A stretch of DNA of 64,000 nucleotides from Arsenophonus nilaparvatae. Lineage in GTDB: Bacteria > Pseudomonadota > Gammaproteobacteria > Enterobacterales > Enterobacteriaceae. Positions 17,471-26,439 of the stretch are shown here, piece after piece. Below the pieces are notes generated by a model that ran no database searches, had not been told where the DNA came from, and worked only from the letters and a program-made list of their open reading frames with translations. The DNA lies in the NCBI RefSeq assembly GCF_000757905.1, contig NZ_JRLH01000016.1. The stretch is one strand, 5' to 3'. A program made the position numbers and the translations under genes. Positions within the stretch are counted from its first letter, which is position 1; the number at the start of each line of letters is the position of its first letter.

Positions 17471-17769
17471 TCCGTGAAGAACGTCTGCTAAAAGTACTAC
17501 GTGCGCCGCATGTCTCTGAAAAAGCTTCTACAGCGATGGAAAAAAGTAACACCATCGTGCTTAAAGTAGCGAAAGATGCGACCAAAGCAGAGATTAAGGC
17601 TGCCGTACAGAAACTGTTCGAAGTTGAAGTCAAAGGTGTAAATACTTTACTAGTTAAAGGCAAAACCAAACGCCACGGTCAGCGAATTGGTCGTCGTAGC
17701 GACTGGAAAAAAGCTTACGTCACTCTGAAAGAAGGCCAGAATCTGGACTTCATCGGTGGTGCAGAGTAA
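17467..17769 (+). CDS. rplW: 50S ribosomal protein uL23
   Basis: A 100-residue protein at the tunnel exit, the docking site for trigger factor, SRP and SecYEG. It starts MIREERLLKVLRAPHVSEK as in E. coli and its ATG overlaps the rplD stop (ATGA), indicating translational coupling. Confidence 0.99.
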   Translation: MIREERLLKVLRAPHVSEKASTAMEKSNTIVLKVAKDATKAEIKAAVQKLFEVEVKGVNTLLVKGKTKRHGQRIGRRSDWKKAYVTLKEGQNLDFIGGAE

Positions 17770-17788
17770 GTCGGAGGAGTAAAGAACA

Positions 17789-18613
17789 ATGGCAGTTGTT
17801 AAATGTAAACCTACGTCCCCGGGCCGTCGCCACGTAGTTAAAGTGGTTAACCCTGAGCTGCATAAGGGTAAACCTTATGCTCCGTTGCTAGAAAAAAGCA
17901 ACAAAACCGGTGGACGTAACAATAATGGCCGTATTACTACGCGTCATATTGGTGGTGGTCACAAACAGCATTATCGTCTAATTGACTTTAAACGCAATAA
18001 AGATGGTATTGCTGCTACTGTTGAGCGTCTGGAATATGATCCAAATCGTTCGGCGAATATTGCATTAGTTCTCTATAAAGATGGAGAACGTCGCTATATT
18101 CTGGCACCAAAAGGCTTAAAAGCCGGAGACCAAATTCAGTCTGGTGCAGATGCAGCAATTAAAGCAGGTAATGCTTTACCTATGCGTAATATTCCTGTCG
18201 GTTCAACGGTTCATAATGTTGAGCTTAAACCGGGTAAAGGTGGTCAGCTGGCGCGTTCAGCCGGTGCTTATGTGCAAATCGTTGCACGTGATGGTAGTTA
18301 TGTAACTATCCGTTTACGTTCTGGCGAAATGCGTAAAGTACTTTCTGAGTGCCGTGCGACATTAGGTGAAGTTGGTAATGCGGAGCATATGCTGCGTGTT
18401 CTGGGTAAAGCTGGTGCTAGCCGCTGGCGTGGAATTCGCCCTACCGTTCGTGGTACAGCGATGAACCCAGTAGACCATCCACATGGTGGTGGTGAAGGTC
18501 GTAACTTTGGTAAACACCCAGTAACACCTTGGGGCGTTCAAACCAAAGGTAAAAAGACCCGTAGCAATAAGCGTACTGATAAATATATCGTACGTCACCG
18601 TTCTAAAAAATAA
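17789..18613 (+). CDS. rplB: 50S ribosomal protein uL2
   Basis: A 274-residue protein (E. coli 273) needed for subunit association and peptidyl transfer. The conserved NPVDHPHGGGEGRN segment near residue 226 contains the His implicated in catalysis-site architecture. GGAGGAG precedes the ATG by 9 bp. Confidence 0.99.
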   Translation: MAVVKCKPTSPGRRHVVKVVNPELHKGKPYAPLLEKSNKTGGRNNNGRITTRHIGGGHKQHYRLIDFKRNKDGIAATVERLEYDPNRSANIALVLYKDGERRYILAPKGLKAGDQIQSGADAAIKAGNALPMRNIPVGSTVHNVELKPGKGGQLARSAGAYVQIVARDGSYVTIRLRSGEMRKVLSECRATLGEVGNAEHMLRVLGKAGASRWRGIRPTVRGTAMNPVDHPHGGGEGRNFGKHPVTPWGVQTKGKKTRSNKRTDKYIVRHRSKK

Positions 18614-18627
18614 TTAGAGGATAAACC

Positions 18628-18906
18628 ATGCCACGTTCTCTCAAGAAAGGTCCTTTTATTGACCTGCACTTGCTGAAGAAGGTAGAGAAAGCGGTGGAAA
18701 GCGGAGACAAAAAGCCTCTCAAGACTTGGTCCCGTCGTTCAACGATCTTTCCTAACATGATCGGTTTGACCATCGCTATCCATAATGGTCGTCAGCATGT
18801 TCCAGTTTTTGTTACCGACGAAATGGTTGGTCATAAATTGGGTGAATTCGCGCCGACCCGTACTTATCGCGGCCATGCGGCCGATAAAAAGGCCAAGAAA
18901 CGTTAA
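18628..18906 (+). CDS. rpsS: 30S ribosomal protein uS19
   Basis: A 92-residue 30S head protein, same length as in E. coli, forming a complex with S13 near the A-site finger. It starts MPRSLKKGPFIDLHLLKK, preceded by AGAGGA. It lies 14 bp after rplB. Confidence 0.99.
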   Translation: MPRSLKKGPFIDLHLLKKVEKAVESGDKKPLKTWSRRSTIFPNMIGLTIAIHNGRQHVPVFVTDEMVGHKLGEFAPTRTYRGHAADKKAKKR

Positions 18907-18920
18907 GGTAGGAGGAAGAG

Positions 18921-19253
18921 ATGGAAACTATCGCTATGCATCGCCACGCTCGTTCTTCTGCTCAGAAGGTTCGTTTAGTGGCTGATCTGATTCGCGGTAA
19001 GAAAGTGTCGCAAGCTCTAGAAATTCTGAACTATACCAACAAGAAAGCTGCTGGTTTAGTGAAGAAAGTACTTGAGTCTGCTATCGCTAACGCCGAGCAC
19101 AACGATGGTGCTGATATTGATGACTTGAAAGTAACGAAAATTTTCGTTAACGAAGGTCCAACTATGAAACGCATCATGCCTCGCGCGAAAGGCCGTGCAG
19201 ATCGTATTTTGAAGCGCACCAGCCACATTACTGTGGTTGTGTCCGATCGCTGA
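18921..19253 (+). CDS. rplV: 50S ribosomal protein uL22
   Basis: A 110-residue protein whose beta-hairpin (around GPTMKRIMPRAKGRADRI) lines the exit tunnel; deletions there give macrolide resistance, and none is seen. METIAMHRHARSSAQK matches the E. coli N-terminus. The ribosome site is GGAGGAAG. Confidence 0.99.
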   Translation: METIAMHRHARSSAQKVRLVADLIRGKKVSQALEILNYTNKKAAGLVKKVLESAIANAEHNDGADIDDLKVTKIFVNEGPTMKRIMPRAKGRADRILKRTSHITVVVSDR

Positions 19254-19270
19254 GACTCTGGAGACTAGCA

Positions 19271-19981
19271 ATGGGTCAGAAAGTACATCCTAATGGTATT
19301 CGCCTGGGTATTGTCAAACCTTGGAACTCTACTTGGTATGCGAATACAAAAGAATTCGCTGACAACCTAGACAGCGATTTTAAAGTACGCCAGTATCTGA
19401 ATAAAGAACTGGCAAAGGCATCTATTTCACGTATCGTTATCGAACGTCCTGCGAAGAGCATCCGTGTAACTATTCACACTGCTCGTCCTGGTATCGTTAT
19501 CGGTAAAAAAGGTGAAGATGTCGAGAAACTGCGTAAAACAGTAGCAGATATTGCTGGTGTCCCTGCGCAAATCAATATTGCTGAAGTACGTAAGCCTGAA
19601 CTGGATGCTAAATTAGTTGCTGATAGTATCGCTTCACAGCTGGAACGTCGTGTTATGTTCCGTCGAGCTATGAAACGAGCGGTACAGAATGCTATGCGTC
19701 TAGGTGCAAAAGGCATAAAAGTGGAAGTCAGTGGTCGTTTAGGCGGAGCTGAAATTGCACGTACTGAGTGGTATCGTGAAGGCCGTGTGCCATTGCACAC
19801 CTTGCGTGCTGATATCGATTATAACACTGCAGAAGCGCACACCACTTATGGGGTACTCGGCGTTAAAGTATGGATCTTCAAAGGTGAGATTCTGGGTGGT
19901 ATGGCTGCTGTTGAACAGGTAGAGAAACCTACAGTTCAACCTAAAAAGCAGCAGCGTAAAGGCCGCAAGGAGAGTCGCTGA
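19271..19981 (+). CDS. rpsC: 30S ribosomal protein uS3
   Basis: A 236-residue protein (E. coli 233) at the mRNA entry tunnel with helicase activity together with S4. The KH domain motif GIVIGKKGEDVEKLR is near residue 75. The basic C-terminal tail is slightly longer than in E. coli. It ends in ATGT shared with the rplP start (one-base overlap). Confidence 0.99.
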   Translation: MGQKVHPNGIRLGIVKPWNSTWYANTKEFADNLDSDFKVRQYLNKELAKASISRIVIERPAKSIRVTIHTARPGIVIGKKGEDVEKLRKTVADIAGVPAQINIAEVRKPELDAKLVADSIASQLERRVMFRRAMKRAVQNAMRLGAKGIKVEVSGRLGGAEIARTEWYREGRVPLHTLRADIDYNTAEAHTTYGVLGVKVWIFKGEILGGMAAVEQVEKPTVQPKKQQRKGRKESR

Positions 19982-20391
19982 TGTTACAACCAAAGCGTAC
20001 GAAATTCCGTAAAATGCATAAAGGCCGCAATCGTGGTCTGGCTGCAGGTACGGATGTTAGCTTCGGCACTTTCGGTCTGAAGGCAGTGGGTCGTGGACGT
20101 CTGACTGCACGTCAGATTGAAGCGGCACGTCGTGCCATGACCCGTGCAGTTAAGCGTCAGGGTAAAATCTGGATTCGTGTGTTTCCAGATAAACCTATTA
20201 CTGAAAAGCCACTTGAAGTGCGTATGGGTAAAGGTAAAGGTAACGTAGAGTATTGGGTTGCCTTGATCCAACCTGGTAAAGTTCTTTATGAAATGGACGG
20301 TGTTCCAGAAGAGCTAGCTCGTGAAGCATTCAAGTTGGCAGCAGCAAAACTGCCTATCAAAACCACCTTTGTAACTAAGACGGTGATGTAA
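19981..20391 (+). CDS. rplP: 50S ribosomal protein uL16
   Basis: A 136-residue protein, the E. coli length, that binds A-site tRNA and the central protuberance. MLQPKRTKFRKMHKGRNRG start and the PDKPITEKP segment with the Arg hydroxylated by RoxA in E. coli nearby. It overlaps rpsC and rpmC by one base each (TGATG and TAATG), so translation is tightly coupled. Confidence 0.99.
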   Translation: MLQPKRTKFRKMHKGRNRGLAAGTDVSFGTFGLKAVGRGRLTARQIEAARRAMTRAVKRQGKIWIRVFPDKPITEKPLEVRMGKGKGNVEYWVALIQPGKVLYEMDGVPEELAREAFKLAAAKLPIKTTFVTKTVM

Positions 20392-20582
20392 TGAAAGCAA
20401 AAGAGCTGCGCGAAAAAAGCGTTGAAGAGTTGAACACTGAACTGCTTAACCTGCTACGTGAGCAATTTAACTTGAGTATGCAGGCAGCAAGTGGACAGCT
20501 GCAACAGTCTCACCTGTTGAAACAAGTACGTCGTGATATTGCACGCGTTAAGACTTTATTGACTGAAAAGGCGGGTGCGTAA
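20391..20582 (+). CDS. rpmC: 50S ribosomal protein uL29
   Basis: A 63-residue two-helix protein near the exit tunnel beside L23, same length as in E. coli. MKAKELREKSVEELNTELL is the conserved N-terminus. One-base overlaps with both neighbours. Confidence 0.99.
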   Translation: MKAKELREKSVEELNTELLNLLREQFNLSMQAASGQLQQSHLLKQVRRDIARVKTLLTEKAGA

Positions 20583-20836
20583 TGAGCGATAAAATCCGTA
20601 CTTTGCAAGGTCGTGTAACTAGCGATAAGATGGAGAAATCTATTGTCGTTGCTATTGAGCGTATGGTAAAACATCCTTTATATGGTAAGTTTATCCGTCG
20701 TACGACCAAATTGCATGTACATGACGAGAACAATGAATGTGGTATCGGTGATCTAGTGGAAATCCGTGAAACCCGCCCACTGTCCAAAACAAAGTCATGG
20801 ACACTTGTTCGCGTTGTAGAAAAAGCTGTTCTGTAA
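20582..20836 (+). CDS. rpsQ: 30S ribosomal protein uS17
   Basis: An 84-residue OB-fold 16S-binding protein, E. coli length. The GDLVEIRETRPLSKTKSW signature is intact. Last gene of the S10 operon, followed by a hairpin and the spc promoter. Confidence 0.99.
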   Translation: MSDKIRTLQGRVTSDKMEKSIVVAIERMVKHPLYGKFIRRTTKLHVHDENNECGIGDLVEIRETRPLSKTKSWTLVRVVEKAVL

Positions 20837-20858
20837 TAGGATAGCCATTTGATAATAG

Positions 20859-20896
20859 AATAAGCGGCTCTTAATAAAGCGGCCGTTTATTTTTTC
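20859..20896 (+). terminator. Hairpin with T-run after rpsQ
   Basis: AATAAGCGGC (20859-20868) pairs with GCCGTTTATT (20882-20891), with one G-T pair and a 13-nt loop, followed by TTTTT. Likely a terminator or attenuator at the S10/spc boundary; readthrough to spc is common in E. coli. Confidence 0.65.
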
Positions 20897-20925
20897 TGTC
20901 CATATTGATGTTGTGGTGTTATAAT
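20897..20925 (+). promoter_or_regulatory. spc operon promoter
   Basis: A perfect -10 TATAAT at 20920-20925 inside GGTGTTATAATGCTGCGCC, closely matching the E. coli Pspc -10 and discriminator. The -35 (TGTCCA, 17 bp upstream) is poor, as in the E. coli promoter. Confidence 0.75.
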
Positions 20926-21015
20926 GCTGCGCCCTCATGTATGGGTAATTGTACTGCCTCTTCAATTTATATAAGAAGCGGCTTAGTTGTAGTTGACATT
21001 TAGCGGAGCACTAAA

Positions 21016-21387
21016 ATGATCCAAGAACAGACTATGCTGAACGTAGCCGACAACTCCGGCGCACGTCGCGTAATGTGTATCAAGGTTCTAGGTGGCTCGC
21101 ACCGTCGCTACGCAGATGTAGGTGCTATCATCAAAATTACTGTTAAAGAAGCAATTCCACGCGGTAAAGTGAAAAAAGGTGATGTCCTGAAAGCGGTAGT
21201 GGTGCGCACCAAGAAGGGTGTTCGTCGCCCTGACGGTTCTGTCATTCGCTTCGATGGCAATGCTTGTGTGTTGTTAAACAATACAAGTGAGCAAGTTATC
21301 GGTACGCGTATTTTTGGGCCGGTAACTCGTGAACTTCGTACTGAGAAGTTTATGAAAATTATCTCTCTGGCACCAGAAGTACTCTAA
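21016..21387 (+). CDS. rplN: 50S ribosomal protein uL14
   Basis: A 123-residue protein at the subunit interface forming bridge B8; also the docking site of the silencing factor RsfS. MIQEQTMLNVADNSGARRVM is the universal N-terminus. First gene of the spc operon; GCGGAGC precedes the ATG. Confidence 0.99.
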   Translation: MIQEQTMLNVADNSGARRVMCIKVLGGSHRRYADVGAIIKITVKEAIPRGKVKKGDVLKAVVVRTKKGVRRPDGSVIRFDGNACVLLNNTSEQVIGTRIFGPVTRELRTEKFMKIISLAPEVL

Positions 21388-21399
21388 GGAGCGTGCACA

Positions 21400-21714
21400 A
21401 TGGCAGCGAAAATCCGTCATGATGACGAAGTTATCGTGTTAGCTGGTAAAGATAAAGGCAAACGCGGTAAAGTAAAACAGGTTCTTTCTTCTGGTAAAGT
21501 CATTGTTGAAGGGATTAATCTGGTTAAGAAACATCAGAAGCCTGTTCCGGCTCTGAGTCAACCAGGTGGCATCGTCGAAAAAGAAACAGCAATTGATGTT
21601 TCTAACGTTGCAATCTTTAATGTGACAACCGGCAAGGCTGACCGAGTAGGTTTTAGAATTGAAGATGGCAAAAAAGTGCGTTTCTTCAAATCTAACAGTG
21701 AAACTATTAAGTAA
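21400..21714 (+). CDS. rplX: 50S ribosomal protein uL24
   Basis: A 104-residue KOW-domain protein that initiates 50S assembly. The KOW motif EVIVLAGKDKGKRGKVKQV lies at about 10-28. Length equals E. coli. Preceded by AAGGAGCG. Confidence 0.99.
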   Translation: MAAKIRHDDEVIVLAGKDKGKRGKVKQVLSSGKVIVEGINLVKKHQKPVPALSQPGGIVEKETAIDVSNVAIFNVTTGKADRVGFRIEDGKKVRFFKSNSETIK

Positions 21715-21729
21715 TTTTTGGAGTATACG

Positions 21730-22269
21730 ATGGCGAAACTGCATGATTACTACAAAGACGAGGTAGTCCAAAAGCTGATGACTCAGTTTGGCTACAATTC
21801 TGTCATGCAAGTCCCTCGGGTCGAGAAGATCACCCTGAACATGGGTGTTGGTGAAGCTGTTGCCGATAAAAAGCTGCTTGATAATGCAGCTGCTGATTTA
21901 GCGGCAATAACAGGGCAAAAACCATTTATCACCAAAGCGCGCAAATCTGTTGCAGGCTTCAAAATCCGTCAGGGCTATCCAATCGGCTGTAAAGTGACCT
22001 TGCGTGGCGAACGTATGTGGGAATTCTTTGAGCGTCTGATTTTTATTGCTGTACCACGTATCCGTGATTTCCGTGGTTTATCCACTAAATCATTTGATGG
22101 TCGCGGTAACTACAGCATGGGTGTACGTGAACAAATCATCTTTCCTGAAATCGATTATGATAAAGTGGATCGTGTACGTGGTTTAGATATTACTATCACC
22201 ACTAGTGCGAAATTAGATGATGAAGGTCTTGCACTGTTGATGGCGTTTAACTTTCCGTTCCGTAAGTAA
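21730..22269 (+). CDS. rplE: 50S ribosomal protein uL5
   Basis: A 179-residue 5S-rRNA-binding protein of the central protuberance. The ATG at 21730 gives the E. coli length and N-terminus MAKLHDYYKDEVV; a TTG 12 bp upstream lies inside the ribosome site (TTTTGGAG) and is rejected. The sequence around the start is nearly the same as the E. coli S8 target, where S8 binds to repress the spc operon, so that control is probably conserved. Confidence 0.98.
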   Translation: MAKLHDYYKDEVVQKLMTQFGYNSVMQVPRVEKITLNMGVGEAVADKKLLDNAAADLAAITGQKPFITKARKSVAGFKIRQGYPIGCKVTLRGERMWEFFERLIFIAVPRIRDFRGLSTKSFDGRGNYSMGVREQIIFPEIDYDKVDRVRGLDITITTSAKLDDEGLALLMAFNFPFRK

Positions 22270-22281
22270 GGCAGGGTATTC

Positions 22282-22587
22282 ATGGCTAAACAATCAATGA
22301 AAGCGCGTGATGTAAAACGTGCAAAATTAGCTGAAAAATTCTTTGCAAAGCGCACAGAATTGAAAGCTATTATTTCTGATGTGAATACATCTGATGAAGA
22401 TCGTTGGAATGCTGTTCTTAAGCTGCAAACGCTACCACGTGATTCCAGCCCTTCTCGTCGGCGTAACCGCTGTCGTCAAACTGGGCGTCCGCATGGTTTT
22501 CTGCGGAAATTTGGTCTAAGCCGTATTAAAGTCCGTGAATCCGCTATGCGCGGTGAAATCCCGGGTCTTAAAAAGGCTAGCTGGTAA
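22282..22587 (+). CDS. rpsN: 30S ribosomal protein uS14
   Basis: A 101-residue S14 of the long, zinc-free type (E. coli length), with no CxxC pair at the zinc-ribbon site. The RNRCRQTGRPHGFLRKFGLS signature is intact. It lies in the 30S head. AGGCAGGGT precedes the ATG. Confidence 0.99.
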   Translation: MAKQSMKARDVKRAKLAEKFFAKRTELKAIISDVNTSDEDRWNAVLKLQTLPRDSSPSRRRNRCRQTGRPHGFLRKFGLSRIKVRESAMRGEIPGLKKASW

Positions 22588-22620
22588 TTATCACCAATTG
22601 AATCACGGGAGTAAAGACAG

Positions 22621-23013
22621 ATGAGCATGCAAGATCCCATCGCGGATATGCTAACCCGTATCCGTAACGGTCAGGCCGCTAATAAAGCTGCGGTCAACAT
22701 GCCTTCCGCTAAGCTAAAAGTAGCGATTGCTACAGTGCTTAAGGAAGAAGGTTATATCGAAGATTATAAAATTGAAGGCGACATCAAGCCAACATTGGAA
22801 ATTACATTGAAATATTTCCAAGGTAAGGCTGTTGTAGAAAGCATTCAGCGTGTAAGCCGCCCAAGTTTGCGCATCTATAAGAAAAAAGATGAGCTACCAC
22901 AGGTTATGGCTGGTTTAGGCATTGCGATTATTTCTACTTCTAAAGGTGTCATGACTGATCGTGCAGCTCGCCAAGCAGGTTTAGGTGGCGAAATTCTCTG
23001 CTACGTAGCTTAA
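22621..23013 (+). CDS. rpsH: 30S ribosomal protein uS8
   Basis: A 130-residue primary 16S-binding protein and autogenous repressor of the spc operon in E. coli. MSMQDPIADMLTRIRNGQ start and the STSKGVMTDR.AR C-terminal 16S-binding motif are present. GGGAG lies upstream. Confidence 0.99.
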   Translation: MSMQDPIADMLTRIRNGQAANKAAVNMPSAKLKVAIATVLKEEGYIEDYKIEGDIKPTLEITLKYFQGKAVVESIQRVSRPSLRIYKKKDELPQVMAGLGIAIISTSKGVMTDRAARQAGLGGEILCYVA

Positions 23014-23027
23014 TTCGGGAGGAAAGA

Positions 23028-23561
23028 ATGTCTCGTGTGGCAAAAGCACCTGTCGTCATTCCTGCCGGCGTAGAAGTCAAACTTGACGGTCAGGATATAG
23101 CGATTAAAGGTAAAAATGGCGAGCTTACTCGTACAATCCATAAAGCTGTTGAAGTCAAACATGCTGATAATCAATTAACGTTTGCAGCTCGTGAAGGTTT
23201 TGCTGATGCATGGGCACAAGCGGGTACGACGCGTTCTTTATTGAATGCAATGGTTATTGGTGTTACCGAAGGCTTCACTAAGAAACTTCAGCTGGTTGGT
23301 GTCGGTTATCGTGCAGCTATTAAAGGCAATACTGTAAGTTTGTCCTTAGGTTTCTCTCATCCGGTAGAGCATGAACTGCCAGCAGGTATTACTGCAAAAT
23401 GTCCTTCACAGACTGAAATTGTGTTGGAAGGAGCAGATAAACAGGCAATTGGCCAAGTTGCAGCAGAATTGCGTGCTTACCGTCGTCCTGAACCTTATAA
23501 AGGTAAAGGTGTTCGTTACGCCGATGAAATCGTGCGTACTAAAGAGGCTAAGAAGAAGTAA
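23028..23561 (+). CDS. rplF: 50S ribosomal protein uL6
   Basis: A 177-residue two-domain protein near the sarcin-ricin loop and factor-binding site. C-terminal RRPEPYKGKGVRYADE is the family signature. Length equals E. coli. It follows rpsH by 14 bp with GGGAGG. Confidence 0.99.
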   Translation: MSRVAKAPVVIPAGVEVKLDGQDIAIKGKNGELTRTIHKAVEVKHADNQLTFAAREGFADAWAQAGTTRSLLNAMVIGVTEGFTKKLQLVGVGYRAAIKGNTVSLSLGFSHPVEHELPAGITAKCPSQTEIVLEGADKQAIGQVAAELRAYRRPEPYKGKGVRYADEIVRTKEAKKK

Positions 23562-23570
23562 GGTAACACT

Positions 23571-23924
23571 ATGGATAAGAAAGTAGCTCGTATCCGTCGT
23601 GCGACCCGCGCACGCCGCAAACTACATGAACTGGGTGCAACGCGCTTGGTGGTACACCGTACCCCTCGACATATTTATGCGCAGGTTATTGCACCAAACG
23701 GTTCTGAAACTTTGGTGGTTGCTTCTACTACAGAAAAAACTATCAATGAGCAAGTAAAGTACACAGGAAACAAAGAAGCAGCAGCAGCAGTTGGTAAATT
23801 AATTGCTGAGCGCGCGTTGGAAAAAGGCATCAAAGAAGTTGCTTTTGACCGTTCTGGTTTCCAATATCATGGTCGAGTCCAGGCACTGGCAGATGCTGCC
23901 CGTGAAGCTGGCCTTCAGTTCTAA
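23571..23924 (+). CDS. rplR: 50S ribosomal protein uL18
   Basis: A 117-residue 5S-rRNA-binding protein of the central protuberance, E. coli length. Basic N-terminus (KKVARIRRATRARRK) and the conserved FDRSGFQYHGRVQALADAAR C-terminal block. Confidence 0.99.
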   Translation: MDKKVARIRRATRARRKLHELGATRLVVHRTPRHIYAQVIAPNGSETLVVASTTEKTINEQVKYTGNKEAAAAVGKLIAERALEKGIKEVAFDRSGFQYHGRVQALADAAREAGLQF

Positions 23925-23938
23925 GGTAGAGGTGTAAG

Positions 23939-24439
23939 ATGGCTCACATCGAGAAACAAGCTGGCGAACTGCAGGAAAAGCTGATCGCGGTAAATCGTGT
24001 AGCAAAAACCGTTAAAGGTGGCCGTATTTTTAGTTTTACAGCACTAACTGTCGTTGGTGATGGTAACGGTCGTGTTGGTTTTGGCTACGGTAAGGCACGC
24101 GAAGTTCCGGCAGCAATCCAGAAAGCGATGGAAAAAGCCCGTCGCAATATGAAAAACGTCGCTCTCAATAATGGTACTTTGTATCATCCTGTAAAAGGTG
24201 CTCACACAGGTTCTCGTGTGTTTATGCAACCTGCTTATGAAGGTACGGGTATCATCGCAGGCGGTGCAATGCGTGCTGTTTTGGAAGTCGCGGGTGTTCA
24301 TAACGTACTGGCTAAAACCTATGGTTCCACGAACCCAATTAATGTTGTTCGTGCAACGCTGGATGCTTTAGACAGTATGAAGTCTCCAGAAATGGTCGCA
24401 GCTAAGCGTGGTAAATCCGTCGAAGAAATTCTGGGGTAA
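23939..24439 (+). CDS. rpsE: 30S ribosomal protein uS5
   Basis: A 166-residue protein (E. coli 167) at the mRNA entry, involved in accuracy. The KTVKGGRIFSFTALTVVGDG stretch includes the loop where spectinomycin-resistance changes arise; it reads as wild type by its surroundings. GTAGAGG precedes the ATG. Confidence 0.99.
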   Translation: MAHIEKQAGELQEKLIAVNRVAKTVKGGRIFSFTALTVVGDGNGRVGFGYGKAREVPAAIQKAMEKARRNMKNVALNNGTLYHPVKGAHTGSRVFMQPAYEGTGIIAGGAMRAVLEVAGVHNVLAKTYGSTNPINVVRATLDALDSMKSPEMVAAKRGKSVEEILG

Positions 24440-24445
24440 TGGACC

Positions 24446-24625
24446 ATGGCTAAGACTATTAAAATTACACAATTTCGCAGTACTATTGGTCGTTTGCCAA
24501 AACATAAGGCAACCATGATCGGTTTAGGTCTGCGTCGTATCGGTCATACTGTAGAACGTGAAGATACACCAGCGGTCCGCGGCATGATCAATTTGGTTTC
24601 CTACATGGTTAAAGTTGAGGAGTAA
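24446..24625 (+). CDS. rpmD: 50S ribosomal protein uL30
   Basis: A 59-residue protein that I translated by hand: it starts MAKTIKITQFRSTIGR and ends MVKVEE. It matches E. coli L30 (59 residues) throughout, including LPKHKATMIGLGLRRIGHT. It lies between rpsE (6 bp) and rplO (3 bp), its invariant place in the spc operon. Confidence 0.97.
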   Translation: MAKTIKITQFRSTIGRLPKHKATMIGLGLRRIGHTVEREDTPAVRGMINLVSYMVKVEE

Positions 24626-24628
24626 CAG

Positions 24629-25063
24629 ATGCGCTTAAATACTCTGTCTCCAGCTGAAGGTGCTAAACATGCACCTAAACGCGTAGGTCGCGGTATTGGT
24701 TCCGGTTTAGGTAAAACTGGCGGACGTGGTCATAAAGGTCAGAAGTCTCGTTCTGGCGGTGGCGTACGTCGTGGTTTTGAAGGCGGTCAGATGCCTCTAT
24801 ATCGTCGTTTACCAAAATTTGGTTTTACTTCACGTAAAGCAATGATTACTGCAGAAGTTCGTTTGTCAGACTTTGCTAAAGTTGAAGGCGATGTCATTGA
24901 TCTGAATACGCTGAAAGCTGCTAATATAGTTGGCATTCAAATAGAATATGCGAAAGTTATTCTTTCTGGTGAAGTTAATCGTCCAGTAACTGTACGTGGT
25001 CTTCGTGTAACAAAAGGTGCACGGACTGCAATTGAAGCGGCTGGCGGTAAAATCGAGGAATAA
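24629..25063 (+). CDS. rplO: 50S ribosomal protein uL15
   Basis: A 144-residue late-assembly 50S protein, E. coli length. The glycine/arginine-rich N-terminal segment (GRGIGSGLGKTGGRGHKGQK) threads into 23S rRNA. GAGGAG precedes the ATG. secY starts 8 bp after its stop. Confidence 0.99.
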   Translation: MRLNTLSPAEGAKHAPKRVGRGIGSGLGKTGGRGHKGQKSRSGGGVRRGFEGGQMPLYRRLPKFGFTSRKAMITAEVRLSDFAKVEGDVIDLNTLKAANIVGIQIEYAKVILSGEVNRPVTVRGLRVTKGARTAIEAAGGKIEE

Positions 25064-25070
25064 GTTACAG

Positions 25071-26396
25071 ATGGCGAAGCAACCAGGTTTAGATTTTCAA
25101 AGTGCTAAAGGTGGCATAGGCGAACTTAAACGCAGGCTTTTGTTTGTTATTGGGGCGCTGATTGTTTTCCGTATTGGTTCTTTTATTCCTATTCCTGGTA
25201 TTGATGCCACTGTGCTTGCCAAATTGCTTGAACAGCAAAGAGGCACCATCATTGAAATGTTTAATATGTTCTCTGGTGGTGCACTTAGTCGTGCTTCTAT
25301 CTTTGCATTGGGAATTATGCCGTATATTTCGGCATCGATTATTGTCCAATTACTGACTGTAGTTAATCCACGTCTAGCAGAGATTAAGAAGGAAGGGGAA
25401 GCCGGTCGCCGTAAGATTAGTCAATATACGCGTTATGGTACTTTGGTATTAGCGATATTCCAATCTATTGGTATTGCGACAGGTTTACCAAATATGGCTG
25501 GAATGCAAGGGTTGGTAATTAATCCTGGTTTTCCGTTTTATTTCACGGCCGTTGTTAGTTTAGTGACAGGAACAATGTTTCTGATGTGGCTAGGCGAACA
25601 AATTACTGAAAGAGGTATTGGAAACGGTATCTCTATCATTATCTTTGCAGGTATAGTTGCGGGGCTCCCGCCGGCCATCGGCCATACCATTGAGCAAGCT
25701 CGGCAAGGCGATTTGCACTTCCTCCTGTTGTTGTTGATTGCAGTTTTAGTATTTGCTGTGACTTATTTTGTTGTCTTTATGGAACGTGGTCAGCGCCGCA
25801 TAGTGGTTAACTACGCAAAACGTCAACAAGGTCGTCGCATTTATGCTGCACAAAGCACACATTTACCATTAAAGGTAAATATGGCAGGTGTTATTCCTGC
25901 AATTTTTGCTTCCAGTATTATACTGTTCCCAGGTACAATAGCTTCCTGGTTTGGTGATGGAACAGGTTGGGGTTGGCTGACAGCTATTTCAATGTATTTG
26001 CAGCCAGGACAACCGCTTTATGTGTTACTTTATGCATCTGCAATCATCTTCTTCTGTTTCTTTTATACGGCATTAGTTTTTAATCCGCGAGAGACAGCAG
26101 ATAACCTGAAGAAGTCCGGTGCATTTGTACCAGGAATTCGTCCGGGAGAGCAAACGGCCAAGTATATTGACAAAGTAATGACACGCCTAACATTAGTAGG
26201 TGCATTGTATATTACTTTTATTTGCTTAATCCCGGAGTTCATGCGTGACGCAATGAAAGTTCCATTCTATTTTGGTGGTACTTCACTTCTAATTGTCGTC
26301 GTCGTTATTATGGACTTTATGGCTCAAGTGCAAACTCTTATGATGTCCAGTCAATATGAGTCTGCATTGAAAAAGGCAAATCTTAAAGGCAAATAA
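25071..26396 (+). CDS. secY: SecY, protein translocase channel subunit
   Basis: A 441-residue inner-membrane protein (E. coli 443) with ten transmembrane segments forming the SecYEG channel for export and membrane insertion. The ATG at 25071 gives MAKQPGLDFQSAKGG, the E. coli N-terminus; an upstream frame from a GTG within rplO is rejected. The plug/TM2 region (GIMPYISASIIVQLL) and the conserved cytoplasmic loop with RR.V.YAKRQQGRR are intact. Its partner SecE is at 49523. Located in the spc operon. Confidence 0.98.
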   Translation: MAKQPGLDFQSAKGGIGELKRRLLFVIGALIVFRIGSFIPIPGIDATVLAKLLEQQRGTIIEMFNMFSGGALSRASIFALGIMPYISASIIVQLLTVVNPRLAEIKKEGEAGRRKISQYTRYGTLVLAIFQSIGIATGLPNMAGMQGLVINPGFPFYFTAVVSLVTGTMFLMWLGEQITERGIGNGISIIIFAGIVAGLPPAIGHTIEQARQGDLHFLLLLLIAVLVFAVTYFVVFMERGQRRIVVNYAKRQQGRRIYAAQSTHLPLKVNMAGVIPAIFASSIILFPGTIASWFGDGTGWGWLTAISMYLQPGQPLYVLLYASAIIFFCFFYTALVFNPRETADNLKKSGAFVPGIRPGEQTAKYIDKVMTRLTLVGALYITFICLIPEFMRDAMKVPFYFGGTSLLIVVVVIMDFMAQVQTLMMSSQYESALKKANLKGK

Positions 26397-26439
26397 TTGT
26401 CTTTAAATTAATTTGCTTAGGAAGTTACGGAGAGTAAAA